From: CAVQGZ01 sp963712175
Lineage (GTDB): Bacteria; Actinomycetota; Actinomycetes; Jiangellales; Jiangellaceae
DNA: 64,000 bases
Assembly: GCA_963712175.1 (NCBI GenBank)
Contig: CAVQGZ010000001.1
Location: 277,111 to 341,110 of the forward strand
Direction of reading: 5' to 3'
Shown here: positions 8,594-17,804 of the stretch, piece by piece
Layout of the letters: each line of letters begins with the position of its first letter
Numbering within the stretch: position 1 is the stretch's first letter
The notes under the pieces: model-generated
Seen by the model: only the letters and a program-made list of their open reading frames with translations
What the model was told of the DNA's origin: nothing
The model's database searches: none
Position numbers and translations under genes: made by a program

Positions 8594-11500
8594 TCAGTCG
8601 GGGTCGCCGGCACGCTCGGTGAGAAGGGTGCGCACCGCACGCAGGCCGACCGACAGCCGCGGCAGGTCGGCGGCCTCCTCCTCGAGCACCTCGGCAAGCA
8701 GCCGCCCGGCCCGGGCGACGGTCTCGTGGTCGCGGTTGATCCAGGTTGCCACCCGCTGATGGCCGTCCCCCGGCTCCGTCGTGGTGACAACCGCCTCCGT
8801 TATCCCAGCATGGACGGCCGAGAGCTCGTCGCGCAGAGCGGCCCGCGCCATCGTCTGCCAACGGTCGTCGCGCGGGAGGGCGGTGATCCGCTGCTGCAGA
8901 GGCTCCAGATCGAGCAGCTCGCCCGCGGCGAGGTGCACGAGCATCGTCTCGGCGACGCCGACGTCATGGCGCAGGGCGATCTCGGCGACGTTGAACGCAG
9001 CGGCGGAGAAGGGGAGGACCGACACGACTCGGGCGAGCTCGTCCGGCACACCCGCTTCGGTCAGCTCGGCCACGCGGCGGCTGGCCTGCTCGGCAGGCCG
9101 GCCGACCAGCAGGTCGGGCAGAGAAGCCATGAGGGCCTGGACCGGGGCGGCCAAGAATCCGATCTCGCGGCTCAGGTCCAGCGGTGCCGGTCGCGTGAGC
9201 ACGAACCACCGGGCAGCCCGCTCCACCAATGTCCGCAGGTCGAGGCGCATCTCGAGCTGGGCCTCGGCCGGAACCGCCAGGTCGAGCTCGTCGATGTCGC
9301 CGGAGATCGTGGCGCGGTCGACGACGGCGGAGGCGATCAGATGCGCGCGCGCGAGCTCCTCGGCCGACGCGGCGGTCTCCATCGAGAGGCGGTGACCGAA
9401 CGTCACGCCGGCGTCGTTGACCACCCGGTTGGCCACCTGGCTCGCGACGATCTCTCGCCTCAGCGGGTGCTGGGGCACCTGATCGACGAACCGCTCGATC
9501 AGCGGGCGGGGGAAGTAGTCGCGCAGCGTGCTCTCCAGCTCGGGGTCGTCGGGCAGCGAGCCCTCCAGCAGATCCGCGACGAGCTCGTTCTTCGTGTACG
9601 CCAGCAGGACGGCCAGCTCGGGAGCTGTCAGCCCCTCCCCAGCAGCCCGGCGCTCCCGGAGCGCCTGGTCGTCGGGTAGGTCCTCCACGGCCCGGTCGAG
9701 CTTCCCGGCGGCCTCCATCGCCGCCAGGTACGCCTGGTGCACCCGCAGCAGCGCAGGCGCCTGAGCCAGCGCGACGTCGAGAGCGACGTTCTGCTCGTAG
9801 TTGTCGCGCAGCACGAGTGCGGCCACTTCGTCGGTCATCGATGCCAGGAGCTCGTCGCGCTGCTTGCCGGTGAGGTCTCCCGCGGCGACGACCGTGTCCA
9901 GCAAGATCTTGATGTTCACCTCGCGGTCGGAGGTGTCCACCCCCGCGGAGTTGTCGATCGCGTCGGTGTTGACCCGTCCACCACGACGGGCGAACTCGAT
10001 CCGGGCCCGTTGGGTGAGCCCCAGGTTGCCCCCCTCGGCCACGACCAGGCAGCGCAGCTCGTCGGCGTCGACCCTGACCGGGTCATTGGCCTTGTCGCCC
10101 ACGTCCAGGTGGGTCTGCGACGAGGCCTTGACGTAGGTCCCGACACCGCCGTTGAACAGCAGGTCCACCCGGGCTCTCAGGATCGCCCTGATCATCTCCG
10201 GCGGAGTGAGCGCCGTGCCGACACCGTCCAGACCCAGCCGGTCACGGACCTCCGGCGACACCGGGATCGACTTCGACGTCCGCGACCACACCCCACCGCC
10301 GTTGGAGATGAGCTCGGTGGAGTAGTCGGCCCAGGAGGACGTGGGCAGGTCGGCCAGTCGACGTCGCTCCTCGAAGGATCGTTGCGGGTCGGGGCCGGGG
10401 TCGAGGAACACGTGTCGATGGTCGAAGGCGCCGACGAGCTCGATGCCGTTCGAGAGCAGCATGGCGTTGCCGAAGACGTCCCCGGCCATGTCGCCGATCC
10501 CGACGACCGTGAGCCCGCCGTCCGGGCCACCGGCGACACTGCGCCCGAGCGCACGGAAGTGCCGGCGCACGGACTCCCAGGCTCCACGGGCGGTGATGCC
10601 CATGGCCTTGTGGTCGTAGCCGGCCGAGCCGCCGGAGGCGAAGGCGTCGCCGAGCCAGTACTGGTAGGCGATCGACACCCGGTTCGCGACGTCGGACATG
10701 CTCGCCGTGCCCTTGTCGGCGGCCACGACCAGGTAGGGGTCCTCCTCGTCCCAGCACACGACATCCGGAGGCGGACGGACGTGCGCACCGTCCGCGGTGA
10801 CGACCCGGTTGTCGGTGAGGTCCAGCAGCCCGCGGATCAGCTGGACGTAGGCCACCTGACGGTCGGCGCCGCCCTTGGTGACGAACCCACCCTTGGCCCC
10901 CACCGGCACGATGACGGAGTTCTTGACCGCCTGAGCCTTGACCAACCCCAGCACCTCGGTTCGGAAGTCCTCGCGTCGGTCCGACCAACGAAGGCCACCG
11001 CGCGCCACCCGGCCGAAACGCAGATGGACGCCCTCGACCTGGGGGGAGCAGACCCAGATCTCGCTGAACGGCCTCGGCGCGGGCAGGCCCGGGACAGCGG
11101 CGGAGTCGAGCTTCAGCGACAGGTAGGGCTTCGGCACCCCGTCGTCTGTCTGGTAGTGGTTGGTGCGCAGGGTGGCCTGGACGAGGGACAGCAGCACGCG
11201 CAGGATCCGGTCCTGGTCCAGCCCGGTCACGTCGTCCAACGCCTTCTCCAGCGCCGACGACGCCGCCGCCACCGCGTCGTCCCGATCGCTGACCGCGGGC
11301 GCGAACCTGGCCTCGAACAGCTGCACCAGCAGCCCTGCCAGCCGGGGGTTCTCCCGCAGCGTCTGCTCGACGTAGGCCTGGGAGAACGCACTGCCGATCT
11401 GGCGGAGGTACTTGGCGTAGGCGCGGAGCACGGCACACTGCCGCCAGGTGAGACCACCCAGCAGCACCAGGCTGTTGAAGTTGTCGTTCTCGGCAGCGTC

Positions 11501-13429
11501 GTTCCACACCGCCAGGAACGTCTGCTCGAGGCGGTCCTTCGCCTCGGGTCCGGCGATCATCGCGGCCGCCGGTGCGCGCAGCCCGAAGTCGTAGAGCGAG
11601 GCCGGCGACGTGCCGGCACGCTCGATGTCGTAGGGCCACTCGTCGTCGACGTCGAGGCCCAGGGCCGTGAGGATGGGCAGCACCTGCGTGAGCGCCAGGG
11701 TCGGGCCGGTTCGGTAGATCTTGAGCCGACGCTCGTCCGGGCCGGCGGTCGGCGGGTGGTAGAGGGCGACGGCCAGGTCGGCGGGGTCGCCCAGTGATTC
11801 CAGCATCGTCACGTCCGCGACGGCCACGCGAGGCGAGAAGTCTTCGCGATAGCCGTCGGAGAACGCCCCTCGGTAGCGACGGGACAGCGAGGCGGCCTGC
11901 TCCTCACCCACGGCCTCCACGAGGGCCTCGTCGAACTCCTCGTTCCAGTCACGGATCGCTGCCGCGATCTCGGCTTGCAGGCCCGGGAGGTCAAGGTCGG
12001 GCAGAGACTGTCCGGGGGGCATCCCGATCACGACGTGCAGCCTGGCCAGCAGGGACTCCCCCACGCGGGCCGTGTAGTCGATCGACTTGCCACCCGTGGC
12101 CTGGATCAGCACTCGCTGGACCGTGAGGCGGACGTCGGTGTTGTAGCGCTCGCGCGGCAGGTAGACCAGGCACGACAGGAACCGCCCGTAGTCGTCGGGC
12201 CTGACGAACAGCCGGAGCCGCCCACGGTCCTGCAGCCCCACCACCGAGCGGGCGACGTCGACGAGGAACTCCACCGAGGTCTGGAACAGCTCGTCGCGGG
12301 GGTAGGTCTCCAGCACGTGCAGCAGATCCTTCGCGTTGTGGCTGCCCGGCGCATAGCCGGCCTCGGCCATCACGCGACGTGCCTTCTCCCGCAGCAGGGG
12401 CACGCGAAGGACGCTCTCGTAGTAGGCCGAGGACGCCAGCAGCCCGAGGAATCGCCGCTCCCCGACAACCTCGCCGGTCTCGTCGAACACCTTGATCCCG
12501 ACGTAGTCCATGTGAGCGGCCCGGTGCACCCTCGAGCGGGCGTTCGCCTTGGTCAGCACCAGCAGGTGCTTCTCCCTGGCCTTGGCGCGCACGGCAGGCG
12601 GCAGCTTGGCGAAGCCTGCCGAGGCAGGTCGGTCCGCGCGCAGGATTCCCAGGCCGGTGCCGGTGACCGGCCTCAGGACGTCACCACCGTCGGAGTCCTC
12701 GAGCCGGTACTCCCGGTATCCGAGAAAGGTGAAGTGGTCGTCGGCCAGCCACCGCAGCAGCTCCTCGGCGTCCACGACCTCCTGGTCCGCCACGGGCAGC
12801 TGCGAGGAGATGATGGCGTCGGCGACGTCGAGCGCCGCCCGACGCATCTTCGGGTAGTCCTCCACGCACTCGGCCACGTCGCGCAGGACGCCTGAGAGGT
12901 CGTCCTGGATGCGACGCAACGCGGCTGGGTCGGTCTCACGTCCGATCTCGACGTGGATCCACGACTCGACCCGACGGTCGGTGCCCAGCACCGACCGGTG
13001 GGGAGGGTCGTCGTCGAGAACCTCGAGCAGGGCACCTGTCACGTCGCGGCGGACGAGGAGCACGGGGTGGATCACCTCGTGCACCGTCACCCCGGCGGTG
13101 GTCAGGGCTGCCACCACCGAGTCCACGAGGAACGGCATGTCCTCCACGACGACCTGCACGACCGTGTGCCCCGTCGACCACCCGTGCTCGGCCACGGTGG
13201 GGGTGAAGACCCGAAGCCCGGTGGTCCCGTCGGGCCTCGAGCCCGCGAGGTCGAGGTGCGACAGCACGAGACCGGCGACGTCGTCGGCGCGCCGGGCGCG
13301 CAGGTCGTCGACCGGGGAGTCTCGCCAGTACCGGTGGGCGAGGACAAGGCTGTGCCCGCGCGCCCTTGTGACCTGCGCGTCGACCTCGTCGAGCAGCGCA
13401 TCGACCCCGGTAGCCCGTGGACCGGACAT
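8594..13429 (-). CDS. gdh: Large NAD-specific glutamate dehydrogenase (GDH-180 class)
   Basis: Catabolic NAD-dependent glutamate dehydrogenase of the very large class (1611 residues, family-typical), converting glutamate to 2-oxoglutarate and ammonia. The N-terminal half carries ACT-like regulatory regions (VVQVVVEDMPFLVDSVVAAL). The catalytic core has VPVGAKGGFVTKGG (substrate lysine), GIGDMAGDVFGNAMLLS and the nucleotide-binding part ending EGGNLGLTQRARIEFA and NTDAIDNSAGVD. The ATG at 13429 (MSGPRATGVDALLDEVD) is chosen; the open frame above it is not conserved in character, though a GTG a few codons upstream is possible. The gene is complete and unbroken. Confidence 0.95.
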   Translation of the reverse strand: MSGPRATGVDALLDEVDAQVTRARGHSLVLAHRYWRDSPVDDLRARRADDVAGLVLSHLDLAGSRPDGTTGLRVFTPTVAEHGWSTGHTVVQVVVEDMPFLVDSVVAALTTAGVTVHEVIHPVLLVRRDVTGALLEVLDDDPPHRSVLGTDRRVESWIHVEIGRETDPAALRRIQDDLSGVLRDVAECVEDYPKMRRAALDVADAIISSQLPVADQEVVDAEELLRWLADDHFTFLGYREYRLEDSDGGDVLRPVTGTGLGILRADRPASAGFAKLPPAVRAKAREKHLLVLTKANARSRVHRAAHMDYVGIKVFDETGEVVGERRFLGLLASSAYYESVLRVPLLREKARRVMAEAGYAPGSHNAKDLLHVLETYPRDELFQTSVEFLVDVARSVVGLQDRGRLRLFVRPDDYGRFLSCLVYLPRERYNTDVRLTVQRVLIQATGGKSIDYTARVGESLLARLHVVIGMPPGQSLPDLDLPGLQAEIAAAIRDWNEEFDEALVEAVGEEQAASLSRRYRGAFSDGYREDFSPRVAVADVTMLESLGDPADLAVALYHPPTAGPDERRLKIYRTGPTLALTQVLPILTALGLDVDDEWPYDIERAGTSPASLYDFGLRAPAAAMIAGPEAKDRLEQTFLAVWNDAAENDNFNSLVLLGGLTWRQCAVLRAYAKYLRQIGSAFSQAYVEQTLRENPRLAGLLVQLFEARFAPAVSDRDDAVAAASSALEKALDDVTGLDQDRILRVLLSLVQATLRTNHYQTDDGVPKPYLSLKLDSAAVPGLPAPRPFSEIWVCSPQVEGVHLRFGRVARGGLRWSDRREDFRTEVLGLVKAQAVKNSVIVPVGAKGGFVTKGGADRQVAYVQLIRGLLDLTDNRVVTADGAHVRPPPDVVCWDEEDPYLVVAADKGTASMSDVANRVSIAYQYWLGDAFASGGSAGYDHKAMGITARGAWESVRRHFRALGRSVAGGPDGGLTVVGIGDMAGDVFGNAMLLSNGIELVGAFDHRHVFLDPGPDPQRSFEERRRLADLPTSSWADYSTELISNGGGVWSRTSKSIPVSPEVRDRLGLDGVGTALTPPEMIRAILRARVDLLFNGGVGTYVKASSQTHLDVGDKANDPVRVDADELRCLVVAEGGNLGLTQRARIEFARRGGRVNTDAIDNSAGVDTSDREVNIKILLDTVVAAGDLTGKQRDELLASMTDEVAALVLRDNYEQNVALDVALAQAPALLRVHQAYLAAMEAAGKLDRAVEDLPDDQALRERRAAGEGLTAPELAVLLAYTKNELVADLLEGSLPDDPELESTLRDYFPRPLIERFVDQVPQHPLRREIVASQVANRVVNDAGVTFGHRLSMETAASAEELARAHLIASAVVDRATISGDIDELDLAVPAEAQLEMRLDLRTLVERAARWFVLTRPAPLDLSREIGFLAAPVQALMASLPDLLVGRPAEQASRRVAELTEAGVPDELARVVSVLPFSAAAFNVAEIALRHDVGVAETMLVHLAAGELLDLEPLQQRITALPRDDRWQTMARAALRDELSAVHAGITEAVVTTTEPGDGHQRVATWINRDHETVARAGRLLAEVLEEEAADLPRLSVGLRAVRTLLTERAGDPD

Positions 13430-13496
13430 GTCTGTGGACACTACCGCCGCGGCGCCCCGCGCGTCGCCGATCGGGCCCGCACGTGGATGCACGTGG

Positions 13497-13502
13497 CACG
13501 AT
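13497..13502 (+). promoter_or_regulatory. -10-like element before the DUF2505 gene
   Basis: CACGAT ends 6 bases before the GTG at 13509, with no ribosome-binding site. It is the same hexamer and spacing as before the aminotransferase and mtrA. Confidence 0.45.
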
Positions 13503-13508
13503 CGCCCC

Positions 13509-14009
13509 GTGAAGATCGAGGCAGCAGTCGTGTTCCCCGCCGAGGCGGACGTCGTCTTCCACATGATGACCGACGAGGAGTACGTGAGCCGCAAGGCCAC
13601 CCGCATGGGGGCCCTGGAGCACGACGCCTCGGTGCAGACCCTCCCCGAAGGCGGCGCGAGGATTCGTCTCGAACGCACTCTGCCTGCCGTCGTCCCCGAC
13701 TTCGTCAAGCCGTTCGTCGGTGAGACCGTCGATGTCGAGCAGACGGAGGAGTGGGCGCCCCCGGAGCCAGACGGGTCCCGACGCGGAGTGCTCTCCGCAC
13801 AGATCAGCCACGCTCCGGTGAAGCTGTCAGGGACGATCTCGCTCGAGCCCAACGGGGCCCACGGGTCCATCCACCGCGTCAACGTGGACGTGCGGGCCAG
13901 GGTCCCCCTCATCGGAGGGAGGATCGAGAAGGCGATCGGCGAGGTCATCCTCATGGCCGCTCGCAAGGAAGAGGAGGTCGGCGGGGAGTGGCTGGCCGAG
14001 CGGGGCTGA
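13509..14009 (+). CDS. DUF2505 family protein
   Basis: Conserved actinobacterial protein of 166 residues with a START/SRPBCC-like sequence pattern: KIEAAVVFPAEADVVFHMM, then YVSRKATRMGAL and the ending VILMAARKEEEVGGEWL. The family is of unknown function; the fold suggests binding of a hydrophobic ligand, which is inference. It is divergent from the glutamate dehydrogenase gene and overlaps the following hydrolase gene, suggesting a two-gene operon. Confidence 0.85.
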   Translation: MKIEAAVVFPAEADVVFHMMTDEEYVSRKATRMGALEHDASVQTLPEGGARIRLERTLPAVVPDFVKPFVGETVDVEQTEEWAPPEPDGSRRGVLSAQISHAPVKLSGTISLEPNGAHGSIHRVNVDVRARVPLIGGRIEKAIGEVILMAARKEEEVGGEWLAERG

Positions 14010-14779
14010 CCAACCCGCTGGTCGCGCTGCACGGCTTCGGCGACTCAGGTGAGTGCCTGGGCCCGTTCCTCCGGCGCCTCGGGGCACCCGACGCCCACAC
14101 GCCCGACCTCCTGGCCCACGGTGGGCGGGCCATGCCCCCGGGGCTGCCGTTCAGCCACGAGACCCTGGTCCACGACGCGTTGGCAGCCGTGCGTTCGGTC
14201 GCCGAGCGGTCGGGCCGTGCCGTCGTCCTCATGGGTCACTCCCTCGGGGCCAGTACCGCTGTCGGGGTCGCCGCGGCTGCTCCCGGGCTCGTCTCGGCCC
14301 TGGTCCTCGAAGACCCGCCGTGGCAGGTGCCCGTCCACCCCGACGGTGACAGCGACGCTGATCGCCGCGCCGAGCAGGTCAACGACCACCGACCGTGGCT
14401 GGAGGGTCTGCAGAGCACCGACCACGAGGGGCGGGTGGCCTGGCTACGGCAGAACAACCCGGGCTGGCCCCGTGACGAGCACGATCCCTGGGCCCGCGCC
14501 AAGGCCCAGGTCGACCTGGCCCTCTTCGACGCGCCCCAGCACTGGCTCCGACGCACCTGGGCTCCGGCGGTCGAGGCGGTCAGCGCGCCGGCTCTGCTCA
14601 TGGTGGGCGAGCCGGGTCGTGGAGCCGCCTGTCACGCCGACGTGGCGTCGCATGTGGCCCACCTGGACTCCTGGCGGGTTCAGCGCGTGACCGGGGCCGG
14701 TCACAACCTTCGCAGGGAGCAGCCGGACACCGTCGCCGCGATCGTGGCGGACCTGATCGGCCGGCCATCTCCTACGTGA
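13988..14779 (+). CDS. Alpha/beta hydrolase
   Basis: Serine hydrolase of about 263 residues. Visible: oxyanion loop ALHGFGDSGECLGPFL, nucleophile elbow VLMGHSLGAST, and the catalytic histidine in VTGAGHNLRREQPD. Substrate unknown. GTG at 13988 has AGGAGG (13972-13977) ten bases upstream and is preferred; a CTG at 14006 that overlaps the DUF2505 stop as CTGA is the alternative. The gene overlaps DUF2505 at its start and the convergent DUF6912 gene by 8 bases at its end. Confidence 0.88.
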   Translation: MAGRAGLTNPLVALHGFGDSGECLGPFLRRLGAPDAHTPDLLAHGGRAMPPGLPFSHETLVHDALAAVRSVAERSGRAVVLMGHSLGASTAVGVAAAAPGLVSALVLEDPPWQVPVHPDGDSDADRRAEQVNDHRPWLEGLQSTDHEGRVAWLRQNNPGWPRDEHDPWARAKAQVDLALFDAPQHWLRRTWAPAVEAVSAPALLMVGEPGRGAACHADVASHVAHLDSWRVQRVTGAGHNLRREQPDTVAAIVADLIGRPSPT

Positions 14780-15239
14780 GCAGCCCTGCCACTTCGCTGG
14801 GGGCGTACCACTCGAGCGCCACGTCGTCGAGAGAGTCGACGGGGCCGCCATCGAGCACGGCCTGGATGCGCGCGATCGACTCGCTACCGTCGACGTGGAC
14901 GGCCACGACGGCGTGCACGCCGACCTCCTCGTCGAGGACGACGGCAGCCCAGGCCAGGGCCGAGTCCTCGCTCACCGCCTCGGCCGGGACGTCTGCCGAG
15001 ACGACCACCCGCCGCGCCACCGCAGAGTCGGTGAGCATCGCGAGCGAGGCGGCTGCCGCCTGCGTGAAGGCCTGGAACTCCCACTCCTCGTCCTCGGCGT
15101 CGGGGTCATCGTCGCGAAGCGCAGCCGTGACCGCGAACGCGCCGTGTCGTGCCTGCTGCGACCCGTCGGACCACAGGGCCGCGAGGTCGTCCCAGGTCGC
15201 CGGGACGTACACCCGCACCTGGGTCGCCGGATCGGCCAT
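14772..15239 (-). CDS. DUF6912-type conserved protein
   Basis: Conserved actinobacterial protein of 155 residues, beginning MADPATQVRVYVPATWDDLA and ending YAPSEVAGLLT; I recognise it as the DUF6912 type, of unknown function. It is acidic, with no signal peptide or membrane segment. Its ATG shares one base with the patatin stop (TGATG), so it is probably translated with that gene. Confidence 0.8.
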   Translation of the reverse strand: MADPATQVRVYVPATWDDLAALWSDGSQQARHGAFAVTAALRDDDPDAEDEEWEFQAFTQAAAASLAMLTDSAVARRVVVSADVPAEAVSEDSALAWAAVVLDEEVGVHAVVAVHVDGSESIARIQAVLDGGPVDSLDDVALEWYAPSEVAGLLT

Positions 15240-16255
15240 CAGCTCACGCTCAGGCGCTGGCTCTGCTCCACGGCGGAGTCGTCGTCGGAGTAGTTGCCAG
15301 GTTCGGACAAGGCCTCGGCGGAGGTGCGCAGCGACGTCTCCACCACGAGCGGACGGCGGGAGACGTCCATGAGATTGGCGCCCATCGCCTCCAGGTCCTG
15401 CGGGCCGGGGCCCAGGATGGTGACCTCGGTACCGGAGCGGTGAACCTTGGCGGCCTCGGTGAGGCATCGCTTGGTCACCTGCACGCGCCAGCGACGCTCG
15501 AGTCGGGTCAGCAGCGACGACGGCTGGTCGAGGGCGAAGGACACCATGGGCGCCACCACGAAGACCTCGTCGAGGCCGAGGTCGGCCAGCAGGTCGACGC
15601 TGGTCGCCGAGCACGTGCCGCCGTCGACGTAGCGACGTCCGTTGATGACGACCGGGGAGAACCACGCGGGGATGGCACAGGAGGCCATCACCGCCTCGGC
15701 GAGGTCGGCAGGCGGTGCGCCGGGAGTGCCGAAGGCGACTCGCTCGCCCGTCTCGTAGTCCATCGTGCTGATGAAGGTCCCCGGGTGTGACGTCCAGTCA
15801 CCGGCTGGGTTGACCGCCTCGACGAGGTGGCCGACCCGGGCCAGGGAGCCCTTGCCCTCGGGCAGGAACGCCGAGAGAACGGCCGTCGGCGGCATCTGGC
15901 GCAGCCGGCCGAGGTTGCGCAGCAACCCGGTGGACCCGGGACCGAAGCTGGGCACGCCGGGCCGGCTGCCGCCCGTGGCGTTGTCGTAGTCCCACCAGTA
16001 CCCGGCAAGCGGACCCTCGTCGACGGGCTCGCCGAGCTGGTGGCGACGGATCTGGTCCGGGGTCACACCCGAGGCGAGCAGGGCTGCCATGACCGAGCCG
16101 GCCGAGGTGCCGACGATGTTGTCGCACTCACGCAGGTCGACACCGAAGGCGTCCTCGATCGCGCACATCGCCCCGACCATCCAGGCGGCGCCCAGGACCC
16201 CGCCGCCGCCGAGGACGATCCCACGGCGGGGGTGGTCGGCCGGTGCGGGTGCCAC
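15239..16255 (-). CDS. Patatin-like phospholipase
   Basis: Cytosolic or membrane-associated lipid acyl hydrolase of 338 residues. Visible: glycine-rich oxyanion loop GIVLGGGGVLGAAWMVG, catalytic serine motif NIVGTSAGSVMAAL, and the catalytic Asp in YVDGGTCSATS. The natural substrate is unknown. GTG at 16255 is preferred because the family N-terminus begins just before the glycine loop and a promoter-like pair (TTGCCA, 16 bases, GACACT) ends 7 bases before it; an in-frame GTG at 16309 is the alternative. Confidence 0.9.
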   Translation of the reverse strand: MAPAPADHPRRGIVLGGGGVLGAAWMVGAMCAIEDAFGVDLRECDNIVGTSAGSVMAALLASGVTPDQIRRHQLGEPVDEGPLAGYWWDYDNATGGSRPGVPSFGPGSTGLLRNLGRLRQMPPTAVLSAFLPEGKGSLARVGHLVEAVNPAGDWTSHPGTFISTMDYETGERVAFGTPGAPPADLAEAVMASCAIPAWFSPVVINGRRYVDGGTCSATSVDLLADLGLDEVFVVAPMVSFALDQPSSLLTRLERRWRVQVTKRCLTEAAKVHRSGTEVTILGPGPQDLEAMGANLMDVSRRPLVVETSLRTSAEALSEPGNYSDDDSAVEQSQRLSVS

Positions 16256-16262
16256 AGTGCCC

Positions 16263-16290
16263 AGTGTCCGTCCCTTGGCGCAGTTGGCAA
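16263..16290 (-). promoter_or_regulatory. Promoter candidate for the patatin gene
   Basis: TTGCCA (16285-16290) and GACACT (16263-16268) are spaced 16 bases apart, with the GTG start 7 bases downstream of the -10. This would give a leaderless transcript. Confidence 0.5.
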
Positions 16291-16335
16291 GTCCTTCTTG
16301 CCCTGTCACAACGTTCCGACGACTCTAACGTCCCC

Positions 16336-17775
16336 CTAGCCGGCGGCGCCGGTGGCTCGCAGACGTCCCCGACCACGACCACGTGTGCCCCGGACGGTGT
16401 CGGTCAGCAGCCCGGTCGCGTTGACGATCTCGGCCGCGAGAAGGTCGAGGTCACCGATGGCGTCGCGGTCGGCGTTCAGTCCCACGTAGACGCCGCTGTT
16501 GTAGGAGGTGACGCCGACACCGAGCCCGTGCCCGCGGGTAAGAGGTACGACGGGGTACGAGCCGACCAGCAGGGCCCCGGCGGCGTAGAGCGGAACCTGC
16601 GGGCCCGGGACGTTGGTCACCATGAGGTTGTAGACCCGGCTCGGCGCCTCGGTCGCGGTGCGGGCCCCCAGCTCGTGCAGGGTCGGCGGGGCAAAGCCTG
16701 CGACGCCGGCGATCTCCAGGGCCGGTACCGGCTTGCCCATCTCCGGAAGGCCCCGCATCGAGTAGGCGATGCGCTGCAGGCGCACGACCGGTGAGGGCTC
16801 TCCGACCGGTAGGTCGACGACGAACGGGGCGACGTGGTTCGGCCCCTCGGCCTCGTCCGGGCCGGTGACGCTGAGGGGAGCGATGGCACGCAGGGTCGTC
16901 GACGTCCGCACGACCTCACCGCGCATCAGCAGCCAGTCGCGCAACGCGCCGGTGATGACGGCGAGCACGACATCGTTGACGGTGGTGTCGTGGTAGTCCT
17001 TCACCCGCTTGAGATCTGCCAGGTCCAGGTCGATCATGGCGAACCGGCGAGCCTTGCCGATCTCGGGGTTCAGCGGGCTCGGTGGAGCGGGGCTGGCTGC
17101 CTGGCGGACCACCTGCACCGCGCCCTCGGCTGCGGCCAGCAGCCGTTCGGCGGTGGTGCGCACCTCGGAGACCCCACCCTTGACGAGCTCGACAGCGGCC
17201 GTCGGACGGCGGACGAAGTCGGTGGCGACGCCGAGCAGGAGCTCGGCGGAGCTCGGGGAGGAGTGCGGCGCCCAGGTGTCGGGACGGCTGCTGCGCGGCT
17301 GTGGGCTGACGTCGAGCATCACCTGCGCGATGTCGATGCCGCGGTGGCCGTCGACCATCGCCAGATGGGTCTTGGACAGCACCGCCAGTCGGTCGCCCTC
17401 GAGGCCTTCGACCAGGTAGACCTCCCAGAGCGGACGGTCGCGATCGAGGCGACGGCTCATGATGCGGGCGACGAGCTCTGCGAGCTGCTCATCGGTGCCG
17501 GGGCGAGGAAGAGCCGAGCGGCGCACGTGGTAGTTCAGGTCGAAGTCGGTGTCGTCGACCCACACCGGGTTGGCGACGTGCCCGGGTACCTGGCGCAGCC
17601 GCTGGCGGTAGCGCGGGACGAATGCGATGCGTTCGCGGATCAGGGTGAAGAGCCGGTCGTAGTCGAACCCGTCCTCGGGAGCCTGGAAGACCTGGACCGT
17701 CCCGCTGTGCGCGGGAGTCTGGGCGCGCTCTGCGGAGAGGAAGGACACGTCGGTCGAGCTGAGCCGGTTCGGCAT
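16336..17775 (-). CDS. Wax ester synthase/diacylglycerol acyltransferase family protein
   Basis: Acyltransferase-family protein of 479 residues (WS/DGAT, PF03007/PF06974 type); active members move acyl chains from CoA to diacylglycerol or fatty alcohols for storage lipid. N-terminus RLSSTDVSFLSAERAQTPAH and C-terminal motifs VNDVVLAVITGALRDWL and MVTNVPGPQVPLYAAGA are typical. The active-site HHxxxDG reads HLAMVDG, with the second histidine replaced by leucine, so activity is uncertain. ATG at 17775 has GGAGG upstream. It sits between the HAD and patatin genes on the same strand, a possible lipid-related group. Confidence 0.88.
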   Translation of the reverse strand: MPNRLSSTDVSFLSAERAQTPAHSGTVQVFQAPEDGFDYDRLFTLIRERIAFVPRYRQRLRQVPGHVANPVWVDDTDFDLNYHVRRSALPRPGTDEQLAELVARIMSRRLDRDRPLWEVYLVEGLEGDRLAVLSKTHLAMVDGHRGIDIAQVMLDVSPQPRSSRPDTWAPHSSPSSAELLLGVATDFVRRPTAAVELVKGGVSEVRTTAERLLAAAEGAVQVVRQAASPAPPSPLNPEIGKARRFAMIDLDLADLKRVKDYHDTTVNDVVLAVITGALRDWLLMRGEVVRTSTTLRAIAPLSVTGPDEAEGPNHVAPFVVDLPVGEPSPVVRLQRIAYSMRGLPEMGKPVPALEIAGVAGFAPPTLHELGARTATEAPSRVYNLMVTNVPGPQVPLYAAGALLVGSYPVVPLTRGHGLGVGVTSYNSGVYVGLNADRDAIGDLDLLAAEIVNATGLLTDTVRGTRGRGRGRLRATGAAG

Positions 17776-17804
17776 GGGGCCTCCTTCGGTGTCCGAACAC
17801 CCCA

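Noticed and set aside
9737..11797. A 686-codon plus-strand ORF within the glutamate dehydrogenase gene
   Set aside because: Antisense shadow of a conserved catalytic core; no recognisable motif.
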